A stretch of DNA of 64,000 nt from Accumulibacter sp036625275 (GCF_036625275.1 NZ_JAZKUD010000001.1:1-64000); one strand, 5' to 3'. Numbered from the stretch's first letter, positions 51,674-61,427 are shown. The notes: a model not told the origin generated them from the sequence alone. Program-made: numbers and translations.

Positions 51674-51873
51674 GTTGTAAATGCTAACAACAGTGATGGG
51701 CGTTGTAAAGCAATGCAACAGGCGGCCACCCGCGGTTACAATACGCTGAATACGCTGTCAAGTTTTTCGGTTCCTCGATTGCGAAACGTTCCAAAAATGG
51801 CTGGCGCGTCTTTGCTGCTGCCCATCGCTGAGGGCGCTCTTCCGATAGCGAAGCTGACTGTCCGCTTTGAAGT

Positions 51874-52392
51874 CTACTCCCCCCCGCTCACGCGAGCCTG
51901 CCAGGCGCCCACGTCAGCGGCACGACACAACTCGTTGAGTAGTTCAAACGCGGCATGGGCGTGGCGCGTCGCGACGGGGCTCAACCCCTCCCCCAACTCG
52001 AAGCGCTCACCGCGCACACAGAGTATGAAAGCCGGCGGTGGCGCTTCGCGACTGATTCGCGGCAGGACGGCGAGCACCGATTCGGGAGGCAGGGAATGTG
52101 TGCTCGGACTGGCAGAGTCGATGGCCTGCGCCCGACGAAAGACAAAAGGCGCTGGCGTCTGCTGCCCGGCGTCGATGAACAGCGCTAGGCGCCGTCCGAC
52201 GAGGTCCAGAGCATGCTCGACCTGCAACTGGAAGTCGGTGATCAGCTCGAAGTCGTCGGCCAGACCGGCGCAACCCGCGGTTTCGAGCCAGGTCTGCAGG
52301 CGATCGAGGAGGATCGGTCCGAGTGCGTCGTCACCGCGGCTGGGGTTGCCGCAGGCCAGGATTACGACCGGAGCGAGCGAGACCAGCGGCAC
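51874..52392 (-). CDS. hoxW: Hydrogenase maturation protease (HoxW/HycI family)
   Basis: 172 residues. VVILACGNPSRGDDALGPIL carries the family's metal-ligand acidic residues (GNxxxxDD), with further conserved LALFIDAGQQ. It removes the C-terminal peptide of the hydrogenase large subunit after nickel insertion. It is the last gene of the hox cluster, 117 bp after hoxH, with a REP-like hairpin between them. Confidence 0.88.
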   Translation of the reverse strand: MPLVSLAPVVILACGNPSRGDDALGPILLDRLQTWLETAGCAGLADDFELITDFQLQVEHALDLVGRRLALFIDAGQQTPAPFVFRRAQAIDSASPSTHSLPPESVLAVLPRISREAPPPAFILCVRGERFELGEGLSPVATRHAHAAFELLNELCRAADVGAWQARVSGGE

Positions 52393-52479
52393 TCCCGAGG
52401 CCTCAGTTCGCAGGTCGGGTTGGCGTCGCCCTTCGGCATTGCTCAGGACAGGCGCAACCCGACACTTCCGCCGCAGGCT

Positions 52480-52509
52480 GTTGGGTTACGCCCAGCGGGC
52501 TAACCCAAC
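52480..52509. repeat. REP-like hairpin between hoxH and hoxW
   Basis: gttgggtta ... taacccaac: 9-bp perfect arms around a 12-nt spacer, ending at the hoxH stop codon. Related to the units at 31706-31844. Such hairpins may stabilise the 3' end of an upstream mRNA. Confidence 0.55.
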
Positions 52510-54021
52510 CTACGACTGGGCGCATCTCGGAGTCCGGGCGTTCGATGGGTCTGAACTGATTTGCTCGATGACGCGCCCGGCGGCATCCAGCAATTCAAGC
52601 TGCAGCGGCATCTTGCCGAGCGCATGCGTGGCGCAGGAGAGGCAGGGGTCGAAAGCGCGAATCGCAACCTCGATATGGTTCAACAAACTTTCGCTGAGCT
52701 GGCGACCGTTGAGGTAACGGCGGGCGACGCGGCGGATCGCCTCGTTCATCGGCTGATTGTTGTGCGTTGTCGAGACGATCAGGTTGCACAGGGTCACCAG
52801 ATCGTCGTCGTCGACACGGTAGTGGTGGATCAGCGTGCCGCGCGGTGCTTCGATGACACCGACGCCCTCGCGCTTGCGGGTGCCGCTGCTGCACAGTTCG
52901 CTCCCGGAAAGATCGTCGTCGTAAAGCAGATCACCGATCTTCTCGGCAGCGTGCAGCATCTCGATCATGCGCGCCCAGTGATAGGCCAGCGGTGCGTGGA
53001 TCAGTTGGCCATGGCCGTGGTCGATGAACTCGCGGCGCTCGACCTCGGCGAGGGGTGTCGGAATCGAATCGCAGTTCTGCACGCGCGCCAGCGGCCCGAC
53101 CTTGTACCAGCCCTCCTGCGAGCCGAGCGTCGCGAGGAAGGGAAATTTCATGTAACTCCATGGTTTGACTTCCTCGCGGATCAGCTCATGGTAGTGGCTG
53201 ACCGCGAAACCGTCGACGAGGATCTTGCCGTCGGCGTCACGCGCGCGCAGCGCGCCATCGTAAAAGTCGAGCGCACCGTCGGGGCCGACCAGCGACAGGA
53301 GGTTCGAGCGAAAAGTGCCAAAACCGTCGTAGAGATCCGGATCAGCCGCATGCAGACGCTTGACGAGTTGCACTGCCTGCCGGCTCGAGCAGATGACCGA
53401 CCCGATTTCGGCCAGCAAGCCCTCGCGTTCGGAGCGACTCAAGGCGCGGTTGACGCCACCGGGAATCGCACCGGTGCCATGCACGCGCTTGCCGGCGGTC
53501 AGGCGAATCACTTCCTGGCCGAACTTGCGCAGCAGGACGCCCTGCTTGGCCACTTCGGGATACGCTGCTGCAACGCCGACGATGTTGCGCCGGCCAGCCT
53601 CGCTATCGAAACCGAAAAGCAGGTCCGGCGAGGAGAGATGAAAGAAATGCAGCGCATGCGACTGCAGAATCTGCCCGTAGTGCATCAGGCGGCGCAGTTT
53701 TTCGGCACTCGGCGTCAAGGGCGCGGCGCCGACCACCCGGTCGAGCGCCTTGGCAGCCGCCAGATGGTGCGAGACCGGGCAGATCCCGCACAGACGCTGC
53801 ACCATCACCGGCACTTCCCAGTAGGGTCGTCCCTGGATGAACTTCTCGAAACCGCGGAATTCGACGATGTGCAGGCGAACCTGTTGCACCTGATCGTTCT
53901 CGTCGAGCAGCAAGCTCACCTTGCCGTGGCCTTCGACGCGTGACACCGGGTCGATCGCCACCCGGCGCAGCGTGCCGATGTCGGCAGGCGCGGTTTCGAG
54001 TGCAAACAAGGCGTCTGCCAT
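52510..54021 (-). CDS. hoxH: HoxH, [NiFe] hydrogenase large subunit
   Basis: 503 residues; ATG 54021 has GGAGG 5 nt upstream. The N-terminal nickel ligands are in QRLCGICPVSHH and the C-terminal ones in FDPCLSCATHAL; IDPVSRVEGHGKV is the family start. DPCLSCATH is followed by about 35 residues, a long C-terminal segment that HoxW is expected to cut after the final His. It pairs with HoxY as the hydrogenase moiety of a NAD-reducing (group 3d) enzyme in the cytoplasm. Confidence 0.95.
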   Translation of the reverse strand: MADALFALETAPADIGTLRRVAIDPVSRVEGHGKVSLLLDENDQVQQVRLHIVEFRGFEKFIQGRPYWEVPVMVQRLCGICPVSHHLAAAKALDRVVGAAPLTPSAEKLRRLMHYGQILQSHALHFFHLSSPDLLFGFDSEAGRRNIVGVAAAYPEVAKQGVLLRKFGQEVIRLTAGKRVHGTGAIPGGVNRALSRSEREGLLAEIGSVICSSRQAVQLVKRLHAADPDLYDGFGTFRSNLLSLVGPDGALDFYDGALRARDADGKILVDGFAVSHYHELIREEVKPWSYMKFPFLATLGSQEGWYKVGPLARVQNCDSIPTPLAEVERREFIDHGHGQLIHAPLAYHWARMIEMLHAAEKIGDLLYDDDLSGSELCSSGTRKREGVGVIEAPRGTLIHHYRVDDDDLVTLCNLIVSTTHNNQPMNEAIRRVARRYLNGRQLSESLLNHIEVAIRAFDPCLSCATHALGKMPLQLELLDAAGRVIEQISSDPSNARTPRCAQS

Positions 54022-54032
54022 GCTGGCCTCCA

Positions 54033-54596
54033 TCAATCAAAATGCAGCAGGGGATATCCGAGCCGTGGTGTCCGCCCATCGAGCAGATCGGTCAGGAATT
54101 TCCAGATCGCGTCGCCCGACGGTGGGCAGCCGGGAATGAAGTAATCGACGCGGACGATTTCATGAATCGGGTGCACCTTGTCGAGTGGCAGCGGCAATTC
54201 CGGATCGTTGGGCACCTGCCCGTTGACGATTCCCGGCCCGGTCAGATAGACCTCCTGCAGGCACCGGCCGAGGTCGAGATGGTTACGCTGCGCCGGTAGC
54301 CCGCCATTGACCGCACAGGCGCCGATGGCGATCAGCACCTTGCAGTGGTGGCGAAACTCCTGCAGCACGTGGATGTTCTCGGCGTTGCAGATGCCGCCTT
54401 CGATCAGGCCGATGTCGCAAGGGCCGCAGGTCTTGATGTCGGTCAGCGGTGAGCGGTCGAATTCGACCCGTTCAAGCAGTTCCAGCAAACGCTCGTCGAT
54501 GTCGAGAAAAGCCATGTGGCAACCAAAGCAGCCAGCCAGCGAAGTCGTCGCCAGACGTAGCTTCCGCAGTTTCCGGCTCTCGAGCACAGCGTTCAT
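54033..54596 (-). CDS. hoxY: HoxY, [NiFe] hydrogenase small subunit
   Basis: 187 residues. Fe-S ligands: LAGCFGCHMAFLDIDERLLE, IKTCGPCDIGLIEGGICNAE, AIGACAVNGGLP and IPGCPPSGDAIW, the set of a short small subunit with a single proximal [4Fe-4S] cluster. There is no Tat signal, as expected for a soluble hydrogenase. The stop lies just before hoxH. Confidence 0.95.
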   Translation of the reverse strand: MNAVLESRKLRKLRLATTSLAGCFGCHMAFLDIDERLLELLERVEFDRSPLTDIKTCGPCDIGLIEGGICNAENIHVLQEFRHHCKVLIAIGACAVNGGLPAQRNHLDLGRCLQEVYLTGPGIVNGQVPNDPELPLPLDKVHPIHEIVRVDYFIPGCPPSGDAIWKFLTDLLDGRTPRLGYPLLHFD

Positions 54597-54597
54597 C

Positions 54598-55329
54598 TCA
54601 GGCCTCCTCCTCGGTCACACTCCGGTTGCCCAGGCGCTCGACCTGCATGCCGATCGGTTCGAGATCGAAGCGACGCTTGCCGATCGGGATCGCAAAGCCC
54701 TTGCGTTTCTCGATGATCACCCCGACCGGGCAGACATGCGCCGCCTGGTCGGTCAGCGAAAAATCGGTATCGGCCAGCCGCCCGGACTCGGCATTGACGA
54801 TCAGATGCTTGGTCAGGCCTCGCCCGGAGAGAGCAAAGACATTCTTGCCATCGACGTCACGGCTGGCGCGCACGCACAGCTCGCAGAGAATGCAGCGATT
54901 GAAGTCGAGCAGCAGATCGGGGTGCGAAGCATCGAGCGGCCGGTTTGGGTAGAATTGGTTGAAATGTGGCGACAGCATTTCAAGTTCGTAGGCCAGCGCC
55001 TGCAGCATGCAGTTGCCGCTCTGTTCGCACGAGGGGCAGAAATGATTGCCTTCGACGAACAGCATCTGCAGCATCGTCCGCCGTTTGTCGTTGAGATCCG
55101 GCGAATTGTTCTCGACCTCCATGCCATCCTTCGCCGGCATCGTGCACGACGACACGTAACGGCCGTTGGCCTTCACCGTACAGAGTTTGCAACTGCCTTG
55201 TGGCTTGAACCCAGGGTGATGACAGAGGTGTGGAATGAAAATCTCGGCGGCCATCGCTGCGTCCATGATCGTCTGTCCGTCCTCGAAAGGCACCGGCAGA
55301 CCGTCGAGCAGAATATGGGGCGTTTTCAT
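54598..55329 (-). CDS. hoxU: HoxU, diaphorase iron-sulfur subunit
   Basis: 243 residues. N-terminal 2Fe-2S ligands in HLCHHPGFKPQGSCKLCTVK and the CTMPAKDG region, a His-Cys3 cluster (HFCPSCEQSGNCMLQAL), and a 4Fe-4S ligand set in RCILCELCVRASRDVDG. This is the NuoG-like N-terminal module that connects HoxF to HoxY. Its start overlaps the hoxF stop by 4 bp. Confidence 0.94.
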   Translation of the reverse strand: MKTPHILLDGLPVPFEDGQTIMDAAMAAEIFIPHLCHHPGFKPQGSCKLCTVKANGRYVSSCTMPAKDGMEVENNSPDLNDKRRTMLQMLFVEGNHFCPSCEQSGNCMLQALAYELEMLSPHFNQFYPNRPLDASHPDLLLDFNRCILCELCVRASRDVDGKNVFALSGRGLTKHLIVNAESGRLADTDFSLTDQAAHVCPVGVIIEKRKGFAIPIGKRRFDLEPIGMQVERLGNRSVTEEEA

Positions 55330-57167
55330 GGCGCACCTCCCGTCAGTCGGGCGGCCAGACCGAAGTGCGCTGCCGCATCGTCGCGCCCGGTCATCTGGCG
55401 AGCCGCGTCGAGCGTCTGGTCGAGGTCGAACGCCGGCGCGAAGTCGAGTGAGCGCAGGCGTCGCTCATACGCCGGGCGAAACTTGTTGAGCGTATCGAAC
55501 AAGGGATTGCACGCCGACTGGCCGAGCCCGCAATGGCTGGCGGCATGCAGCAGGCGATGGATCTTGAAAATCTCGTTGATGTCGTACTGCGAGCCCCGTC
55601 CGTCGGCGATCTTGTCCATGCAGTTGGCGACCAGCGCGGTGCCTACGCGGCAGGGCGTACAAAAGCCGCAGCTCTCGTGCGCGAAGAAGTGGGCGAAATT
55701 GCGCGCTACCTCGAACATGTCGCGATGCGCGCCGAAAACCATGAAAGCGCCTGCCGTCGGCACATCCTCAAAAGCAATGTGGCGGGAAAACTCGTGCATC
55801 CCGAGGCAGATTCCCGAAGGCCCGCTGACCTGCACCGCCTGTGCGTTCCCGGCGCCGCAGTCCTTGAGCACCTGCGCCACCGAAACGCCGAAGGGGTATT
55901 CGTAGATTCCCGGTGTTTCGACATCGCCCGAGATCGACAGAAGCTTGGTGCCGGTCGACTGCTTGGTGCCCAGACCGGCGAACCAGGCGCCCCCATGGAC
56001 CGCGATCAACGCCGCCTTGCACAGTGTCTCGACGTTGTTCACCACCGTCGGCTGCCCGCGATAACCGACGCTGACCGGGAAAGGCGGGCGAATCCGCGGT
56101 ACGCCGCGCTTGCCTTCGAGCGATTCGAGCAGCGCTGATTCCTCGCCGCAGACGTAGGCTCCGGCACCGAGATGAATGTCGATCTCGAAGTCACGACCCG
56201 CCTGACCGCACAGCGACTTTCCCAGGAGGCCGCTCTGCCGGCGTCGCGCGAGGTTGGCACGCAAGGCCGGCAGCAGGTACGCATACTCGCCGCGCAGGTA
56301 GAGCAGGCCCTTGCCGGCACCGATCGTCAAACCCGCGACGCTCATGCCGTCGAAAACCAGGTCGGCATAACTGGAGAGCAGCACGCGATCCTTGAAGGTG
56401 CCGGGTTCGCCCTCGTCGGCATTGCAGACCACGTAGCGGTCGGGGTGTTCGCCCTGGCCTTCTGCCCGGCGTGCCGACTCCCACTTGATCTGCGTGGTGA
56501 AACCGGCTCCCCCGCGTCCGCGCAGATTGGACGCTTTCATTTCGGCAAGCATCGCCTCGGCACCGCGCGCAATCGCCGCCCGAATCGCTTCGCCAGCCGG
56601 CCAGCACACGTTCAGCAGGACATCGCGGCGGCGCAGATGGTCATCGACCCGGAAGTATTCCCCCGGCCAGTCGGCCAGGGGCACCTGTGCCCGGATCAGT
56701 TCGCTGATGCGGTCGATGCGCTCGGCCGACAAGCGTGTCAGCGCCTGCCCATTGACCAGCAGCGCTGGCCCTTGGTCGCACATGCCGGTGCAGGAGGTGG
56801 TATCGACGCTGACCAGCCCCTCCTCGGAAACCTTGCCGCGCTCGATCCACAGCCGGTTGCACAGGCGATCCATCAGATCGACGCTGCCGAGCATGCGATC
56901 GGTGATGTTGTCCGAGAACAGCACACGATAGCGACCGACCGGCGCCAGGTGCAGGAAGGAATAGAAACCGGCAACGCCTTCGACGCGCGCGCGCGGCAGT
57001 TTGAGCGCCCTGGCGATCGCGGTCAGCGCCGCTGCCGGCAGGTAAGCCAGCGCGTCCTGCACTGCCAGCAGAATCTGCAGCAACTGGCCCGGATCACCCC
57101 CATGACGGTCGATGATCGGCGGCAGCAGTCCATCCAGCCTGGCGGCATCAAAACATTCTTCCGTCAC
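55326..57167 (-). CDS. hoxF: HoxF, NAD-reducing hydrogenase diaphorase subunit (NuoE-NuoF fused)
   Basis: 613 residues with GTG 57167 (VTEECFDAARLDGLLPPIID), which has CGGGAG 6 nt upstream; the open frame continues to 57227 without a better signal. Residues 1-160: NuoE-like 2Fe-2S domain (VEGVAGFYSFLHLAPVGRYR, CTGMCDQGPALLVNGQ). Then the FMN/NAD NuoF domain (SNLRGRGGAGFTTQIKWESA, VCNADEGEPGTFKDRVLL, GAGAYVCGEESALLESLEGK) and 4Fe-4S ligands ESCGFCTPCRVGTALVANCM. First gene of hoxFUYH(W); an FNR/ANR-like box lies about 72 bp upstream. Confidence 0.95.
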   Translation of the reverse strand: MTEECFDAARLDGLLPPIIDRHGGDPGQLLQILLAVQDALAYLPAAALTAIARALKLPRARVEGVAGFYSFLHLAPVGRYRVLFSDNITDRMLGSVDLMDRLCNRLWIERGKVSEEGLVSVDTTSCTGMCDQGPALLVNGQALTRLSAERIDRISELIRAQVPLADWPGEYFRVDDHLRRRDVLLNVCWPAGEAIRAAIARGAEAMLAEMKASNLRGRGGAGFTTQIKWESARRAEGQGEHPDRYVVCNADEGEPGTFKDRVLLSSYADLVFDGMSVAGLTIGAGKGLLYLRGEYAYLLPALRANLARRRQSGLLGKSLCGQAGRDFEIDIHLGAGAYVCGEESALLESLEGKRGVPRIRPPFPVSVGYRGQPTVVNNVETLCKAALIAVHGGAWFAGLGTKQSTGTKLLSISGDVETPGIYEYPFGVSVAQVLKDCGAGNAQAVQVSGPSGICLGMHEFSRHIAFEDVPTAGAFMVFGAHRDMFEVARNFAHFFAHESCGFCTPCRVGTALVANCMDKIADGRGSQYDINEIFKIHRLLHAASHCGLGQSACNPLFDTLNKFRPAYERRLRSLDFAPAFDLDQTLDAARQMTGRDDAAAHFGLAARLTGGAP

Positions 57168-57238
57168 GACAGTCTCCCGGTGAGTGCAGCGATTTCCGAT
57201 CCACTCCGGAAAGCCTAGCCTCTCCATCGCAGTCCGTA

Positions 57239-57252
57239 CTGATGCAGGTCAA
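57239..57252 (-). promoter_or_regulatory. FNR/ANR-like box upstream of hoxF
   Basis: The minus strand reads ttgacctgcatcag, 8 of 10 specific bases of TTGAT-N4-ATCAA. It lies about 72 nt upstream of the proposed hoxF start, a suitable place for activation under low oxygen. The rest of the gap (57168-57501) shows no other recognisable element. Confidence 0.5.
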
Positions 57253-57501
57253 CAAAATGTCCAATCGGCCACCGGACAGTGCTGCGCAGACGCAGATCGC
57301 CATGGTATTTTGTGTTGCGTTGCAGCATAATGACATCCATCAGTGAGTCATTGCCGATTCCGGGGGGGGTCACTGCGGCGACTGGCCAGCCTCGTCGCTG
57401 CGAGAGCCTGCAGCGGGTCAGTGGCAGACTCCTGGGCAGTGGCGGGTACCTATCCCGACCGCGTTCTGATCACCCCTGCAATCGTCATTCGGAGCCCCAG
57501 C

Positions 57502-58917
57502 ATGCACTTTGAGACCCCTCTCGAATTTCTCGAAAGTCGAACCTACGACGAGATCCATGTCGGTGACAGCTCGTCACTGATCCGCACACTGCGCCCGGAG
57601 GACGTCAAACTCTTCGCCCTGATGTCCGGCGACATGAATCCCGCACTGGCCAATGCCGAATTCCGCCACAGCGGCCTGTTCCAGGATTTCATCGCGCACG
57701 GCATGTGGACCGCATCACTGATGTCGACCACCCTGGGAACGCAGTTCCCAGGGCCGGGAACCGTCCTGATCGAATCGACCGTGCACTTTGCGCGGCCGGT
57801 GACCATCGGCGATACCGTCACCGTAACGCTCACCGTCAAACAGAAGTTCGACCACAACCACCACATCATCCTCGACTGTACCTGTTTCAATCAGGATCAG
57901 TTGCTGGTGGTGTCGGGCAGCGCCGAAGTGTTGGCGCCGCGGGAAAAAATCCGCACCAAGCGCACGACCATGCCGGAGATCACCATATCCGACAAATATG
58001 CGCGGCTGCAGGTGCTGGTCAAGCGTGCCGAAGGCCTGGCACCGATCGACATGACGGTGGTTCACCCCTGCGATCGTGAATCGCTCAGGGGCGCCCTGCT
58101 CGCCGCCGAGGCGAACCTGATCGACCCGATTCTGATCGGACCCGAGCAGAAGATTCGCGCCGTCGCAGAGGAAAATGGCTTCGACCTCGGATCGCACCGG
58201 ATCGTGAACGTCAAGCACAGCCATGAAGCCGCGGCCATGGCCGTGACGCTGATCCGCAGCCACGACGCCGAGGCCCTGATGAAGGGCAGCCTGCACACCG
58301 ATGAACTGATGGCCGAGGTGATTGCCCGCAGCACGGGCCTGCGCACCGAGCGGCGCATCAGCCATGTCTTCCTGATGGACGTGCCGACCTATCCGCGGCC
58401 GGTGATGATCACCGATGCGGCGGTCAATATCCTGCCGACGCTGCACGAGAAGGTCGACATCATCCAGAACGCCATCGATCTCGCGCACATCATCGGCACC
58501 GCCGAACCCAAGGTCGCGATCCTTTCGGCGGTCGAGACCGTCAACCCCAAGATCCAGTCTACGCTCGATGCCGCCGCGCTGTGCAAGATGGCCGACCGCG
58601 GCCAGATCAAAGGCGGCCTGCTCGACGGTCCCCTCGCTTTTGACAACGCCGTCTCGCTGGTCGCCGCCAAGACCAAGGGAATCAGCTCGGCGGTCGCCGG
58701 ACGCGCCGACATCCTCGTCGTCCCCGACCTCGAATCCGGCAACATGCTCGCCAAACAGCTCGAATACCTGGGCAACGCACTCAGCGCTGGCATCGTCCTC
58801 GGCGCGCGCGTGCCGATCGTCCTCACCAGCCGCGCCGACACCGCCGAAACGCGCATTGCCTCGTGCGTGATCGCCGCGCTGATCGCGCACGCCGCCCGCG
58901 AGAAACAGGCGAGCTAA
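57502..58917 (+). CDS. MaoC-like hydratase / phosphate acetyltransferase-like protein
   Basis: 471 residues; ATG 57502 has GGAG 8 nt upstream. Residues 1-140: MaoC/hot-dog hydratase domain (SGDMNPALANAEFRHSGLFQ, DFIAHGMWTASLMSTTLG with the catalytic Asp/His, FARPVTIGDTVTVTLTV). From about 160: Pta/Ptb domain (LLAAEANLIDPILIGPEQKI, MDVPTYPRPVMITDAAVNIL, GLLDGPLAFDNAVSLVAAKT, VVPDLESGNMLAKQLEYLGN). The pair is annotated as bifunctional enoyl-CoA hydratase/phosphate acetyltransferase, linked to acetyl-phosphate and acyl-CoA metabolism. Divergent from hoxF; the TAA stop lies inside a palindromic repeat. Confidence 0.9.
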   Translation: MHFETPLEFLESRTYDEIHVGDSSSLIRTLRPEDVKLFALMSGDMNPALANAEFRHSGLFQDFIAHGMWTASLMSTTLGTQFPGPGTVLIESTVHFARPVTIGDTVTVTLTVKQKFDHNHHIILDCTCFNQDQLLVVSGSAEVLAPREKIRTKRTTMPEITISDKYARLQVLVKRAEGLAPIDMTVVHPCDRESLRGALLAAEANLIDPILIGPEQKIRAVAEENGFDLGSHRIVNVKHSHEAAAMAVTLIRSHDAEALMKGSLHTDELMAEVIARSTGLRTERRISHVFLMDVPTYPRPVMITDAAVNILPTLHEKVDIIQNAIDLAHIIGTAEPKVAILSAVETVNPKIQSTLDAAALCKMADRGQIKGGLLDGPLAFDNAVSLVAAKTKGISSAVAGRADILVVPDLESGNMLAKQLEYLGNALSAGIVLGARVPIVLTSRADTAETRIASCVIAALIAHAAREKQAS

Positions 58918-58966
58918 CGGCCATGACTTTTCCAGGCACCCCCGATCATGACAGTCATGACCGTTT
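58916..58966. repeat. Mobile palindromic repeat, copy C (short form, inverted)
   Basis: aacggccatgactttt ... agtcatgaccgttt with an interior that matches the reverse complement of copy B (ccaggcacccccgatcatgac). The left arm contains the stop codon of the upstream gene. Confidence 0.65.
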
Positions 58967-58984
58967 CCCTCTTTTTTCCACGGC

Positions 58985-60181
58985 AGGCGGCCCGATGCGC
59001 GACAGCGCATCGTCCACCAATCCACGGAGCCCTTTCCGCATGCCTTATGCCGCGGTTCGGATGGCGGAAGCGGGTGCCACGAAGTAGGCGGCGCCCGGTG
59101 TCTGGCCATCGAGCGAGCGATGGGGCCGTCGCTCGTTGTAAAAGCGCAGACGTGGCCAGGGTTGGCTTTCGCATCGGCGACGCTGTCATAGGCCTTGAGA
59201 TAGACTTCCTCGTACTTGACCGTCTTCCACAGCCGTTCGACAAAGACCTTGTCCCGCCAGGACCCCTTGCCATCCAGGCTGATCCGGATGCCGTGCGCCT
59301 TGAGCATCCCCGTGAATTCGCCGCGGGTGAACGGGCCACCCTGGTCGGTATTGGAGATCTCCGGGCCACCGTGCCGGTGGATGGCTTCCCGGACCGCGTC
59401 CAGACAGAAGTCGGTGGAGGGTGTTGGACAGCCGCCAGGCGAGCGCCCGCCGCGAGTACCCGTCGATCACGGCGAACAGGGAGAGGAAGCCCCGGCGCAT
59501 CGGGATGTCGGTGATGTCTGCCGCCCACACCTGGTTGGGCCGCTCGATCGCGAGATCGCGCAGGGAGATACGGATGGATTTCCTCGCCGCGCTGCCGGCG
59601 AGAGGTGTGGGGCTTTCGATAGAGCGCTTCGATCCCCATGCACGCCATCAGGGTGCCGAGGTGTCGGCGGCCGGCCTGGAAACCCTCACGGCGCAGCAGA
59701 TCGTGCAACAGGCGGGCGCCGGCGAAGGGGGGCTCCAGATGCCACTCGTCGATCCGGCGCATTAGCGCCAGGTCCTCCGCCGAGACCTCGCGGGGCGTGT
59801 CGTACGCGCTCGAACGGGCTACCCCGAGGAGGGCGCGCACTGATGCGCGACAGGAAGCTTGTGCTTGCGGTCAATCCTCGTCTTGCGCTCAGCAAGCCCG
59901 CCTGGGTGAGCGCATGTTCTAAAAAATCGTTCTCCAGCGTCCGCTGTCCGATCTTGACGTGCCGTTTCGTCAAGTCCGGATCACTGCTCGCAGGACCTCC
60001 GGCATCCCCAAAAACCTGAACCGCACGCTCCGTCAGTGGCCGCTTCCAGTCCGTGATCTGGTTGGGGTGAATGGTCATCCTGCTGCGCCAGCTCGGCCAG
60101 CGTCTCGTCGCTCTTCAGCGCCACCAGCGCCACTTGCGCCTTGAATGCCGGCGTGTGGTTCCAACTCGTCCTTCTCGTCAT
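58985..60181 (-). pseudogene. IS3-family element remnant (orfA and orfB, frameshifted)
   Basis: From ATG 60181: orfA start MTRRTSWNHTPAFKAQVALV and ALKSDETLAELAQQ, then a frameshift (continuing HPNQITDWKRPLTERAVQVF in another frame). orfB pieces lie in three frames: ARLLHDLLRREGFQAGRRHL, VWAADITDIPMRRGFLSLFA with VIDGYSRRALAWRLSN (first catalytic Asp), and MLKAHGIRISLDGKGSWRDK with VFVERLWKTVKYEEVYLKAY (Glu). At least three frame breaks make it inactive. It adjoins the truncated mutL. Confidence 0.8.
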
Positions 60182-60236
60182 GCTCTTGCTCCTGTTGGGG
60201 CTGCTTCCGCAGCCGTTCGTGGGGCAAGGCTACCCC

Positions 60237-60721
60237 TTATCCTGCTGTCCGAAATTCCGGGGTCACCTCTTCGATCAGGGTCCCGACGAGCAGGGCCGCC
60301 GGTTCGGGTGTCGCTCCAGCTTCCGCGCAGAGCCGCCAGGCATGCTGTCCGGCGGTGCTGCCCGCCGGCTGCCGGCTGGTGAGAGTGACCCGCGCGACGG
60401 CAGCCACCGAAGCCAGCGCTTCACCACGAAAACCGAGCGTGCCGACGCGTTCGAGATCGTCAAGCGAACTGATCTTCGAGGTCGCGTGCCGGACCAGTGC
60501 CAGCGCCAGCTCGTCGCGGGTGATGCCGCGGCCGTCGTCAATGACGCGAATCAGCTTGACGCCGCCTTCCTCGAGCTGGATCTGGAGGGTCGAGCTGCCG
60601 GCGTCGAGGGCATTTTCCAGCAGTTCCTTGAGTACCGAGGCCGGCCGATCGATGACTTCGCCGGCAGCGATCTGGCTGATCAAGCGATCGGGCAGGAGAT
60701 GGATGCGGGGGGTTCAAGCAT
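60237..60721 (-). pseudogene. mutL: MutL N-terminal fragment
   Basis: RLISQIAAGEVIDRPASVLK, ELLENALDAGSSTLQIQLEE, IDDGRGITRDELALALVRHA and TLGFRGEALASVAAVARVTL are the GHKL ATPase motifs of MutL. ATG 60721 (MLEPP) is one base out of frame with this sequence at a C6 run that would need to be C7. Homology ends at VGTLIE and a foreign tail stops at 60237, so only ~160 of >600 residues remain. The IS3 remnant lies directly beyond the break. Confidence 0.85.
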
Positions 60722-60785
60722 CGATCCATTCTACCGGCCCGGCTTCCGGTAGAATCGCGCCTTGCCTCCAGCCTCCCTTGCGACG

Positions 60786-61427
60786 ATGGAATACCTGACC
60801 AGCTTTATCGACATCATCCTGCACCTCGACAAGCACCTGGCGATGCTGGTGCAGCAATACGGGCCGTGGATCTATGCGATCCTCTTCGTGATCATCTTCA
60901 GCGAGACCGGCTTTGTGGTGACACCTTTCCTGCCTGGTGATTCGCTGCTCTTCGTTGCCGGTGCGCTGGCAGCGCTGGGGGGCATGCAGATCGGCGTCCT
61001 GCTCGCAGTGCTGGCCACCGCCGCGGTGCTCGGCAACATGCTCAACTACCAGATCGGTCGCTATCTCGGGCCGAAGGTCTTCCACTGGGAACAATCGCGC
61101 TTTTTCAACCGATCGGCACTCGAAAAGACGCACGCCTTTTACGAGAAGCACGGTGGCAAGACCCTGGTCATTTCGCGTTTCCTGCCGCTGTTCCGAACCT
61201 TTGCGCCGTTCGTGGCGGGCATCGGCGCGATGAACTACGGAAAATTTACGTTCTTCAACCTGATCGGCGGGCTCGGCTGGGTTGGATCGCTGACCCTGGC
61301 GGGCTACTGGTTCGGCAACCTGCCGTGGATTCAGCAGAATCTGACCCTGGTGATCGTCGCGATCATCGTGATTTCGCTGCTGCCGGTATTCGTCGGTTGG
61401 CTGCAACACCATAAGGCTAGCGCATGA
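60786..61427 (+). CDS. DedA family inner-membrane protein
   Basis: 213 residues from MEYLTSFIDIILHLDKHLAM. FSETGFVVTPFLPGDSLLFV and VISRFLPLFRTFAPFVAGIG are the DedA/VTT motifs with the conserved acidic and Arg residues; four or more membrane segments. DedA proteins are undecaprenyl-phosphate/phospholipid flippase-type transporters. The stop overlaps the purN start (ATGA). Confidence 0.93.
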   Translation: MEYLTSFIDIILHLDKHLAMLVQQYGPWIYAILFVIIFSETGFVVTPFLPGDSLLFVAGALAALGGMQIGVLLAVLATAAVLGNMLNYQIGRYLGPKVFHWEQSRFFNRSALEKTHAFYEKHGGKTLVISRFLPLFRTFAPFVAGIGAMNYGKFTFFNLIGGLGWVGSLTLAGYWFGNLPWIQQNLTLVIVAIIVISLLPVFVGWLQHHKASA

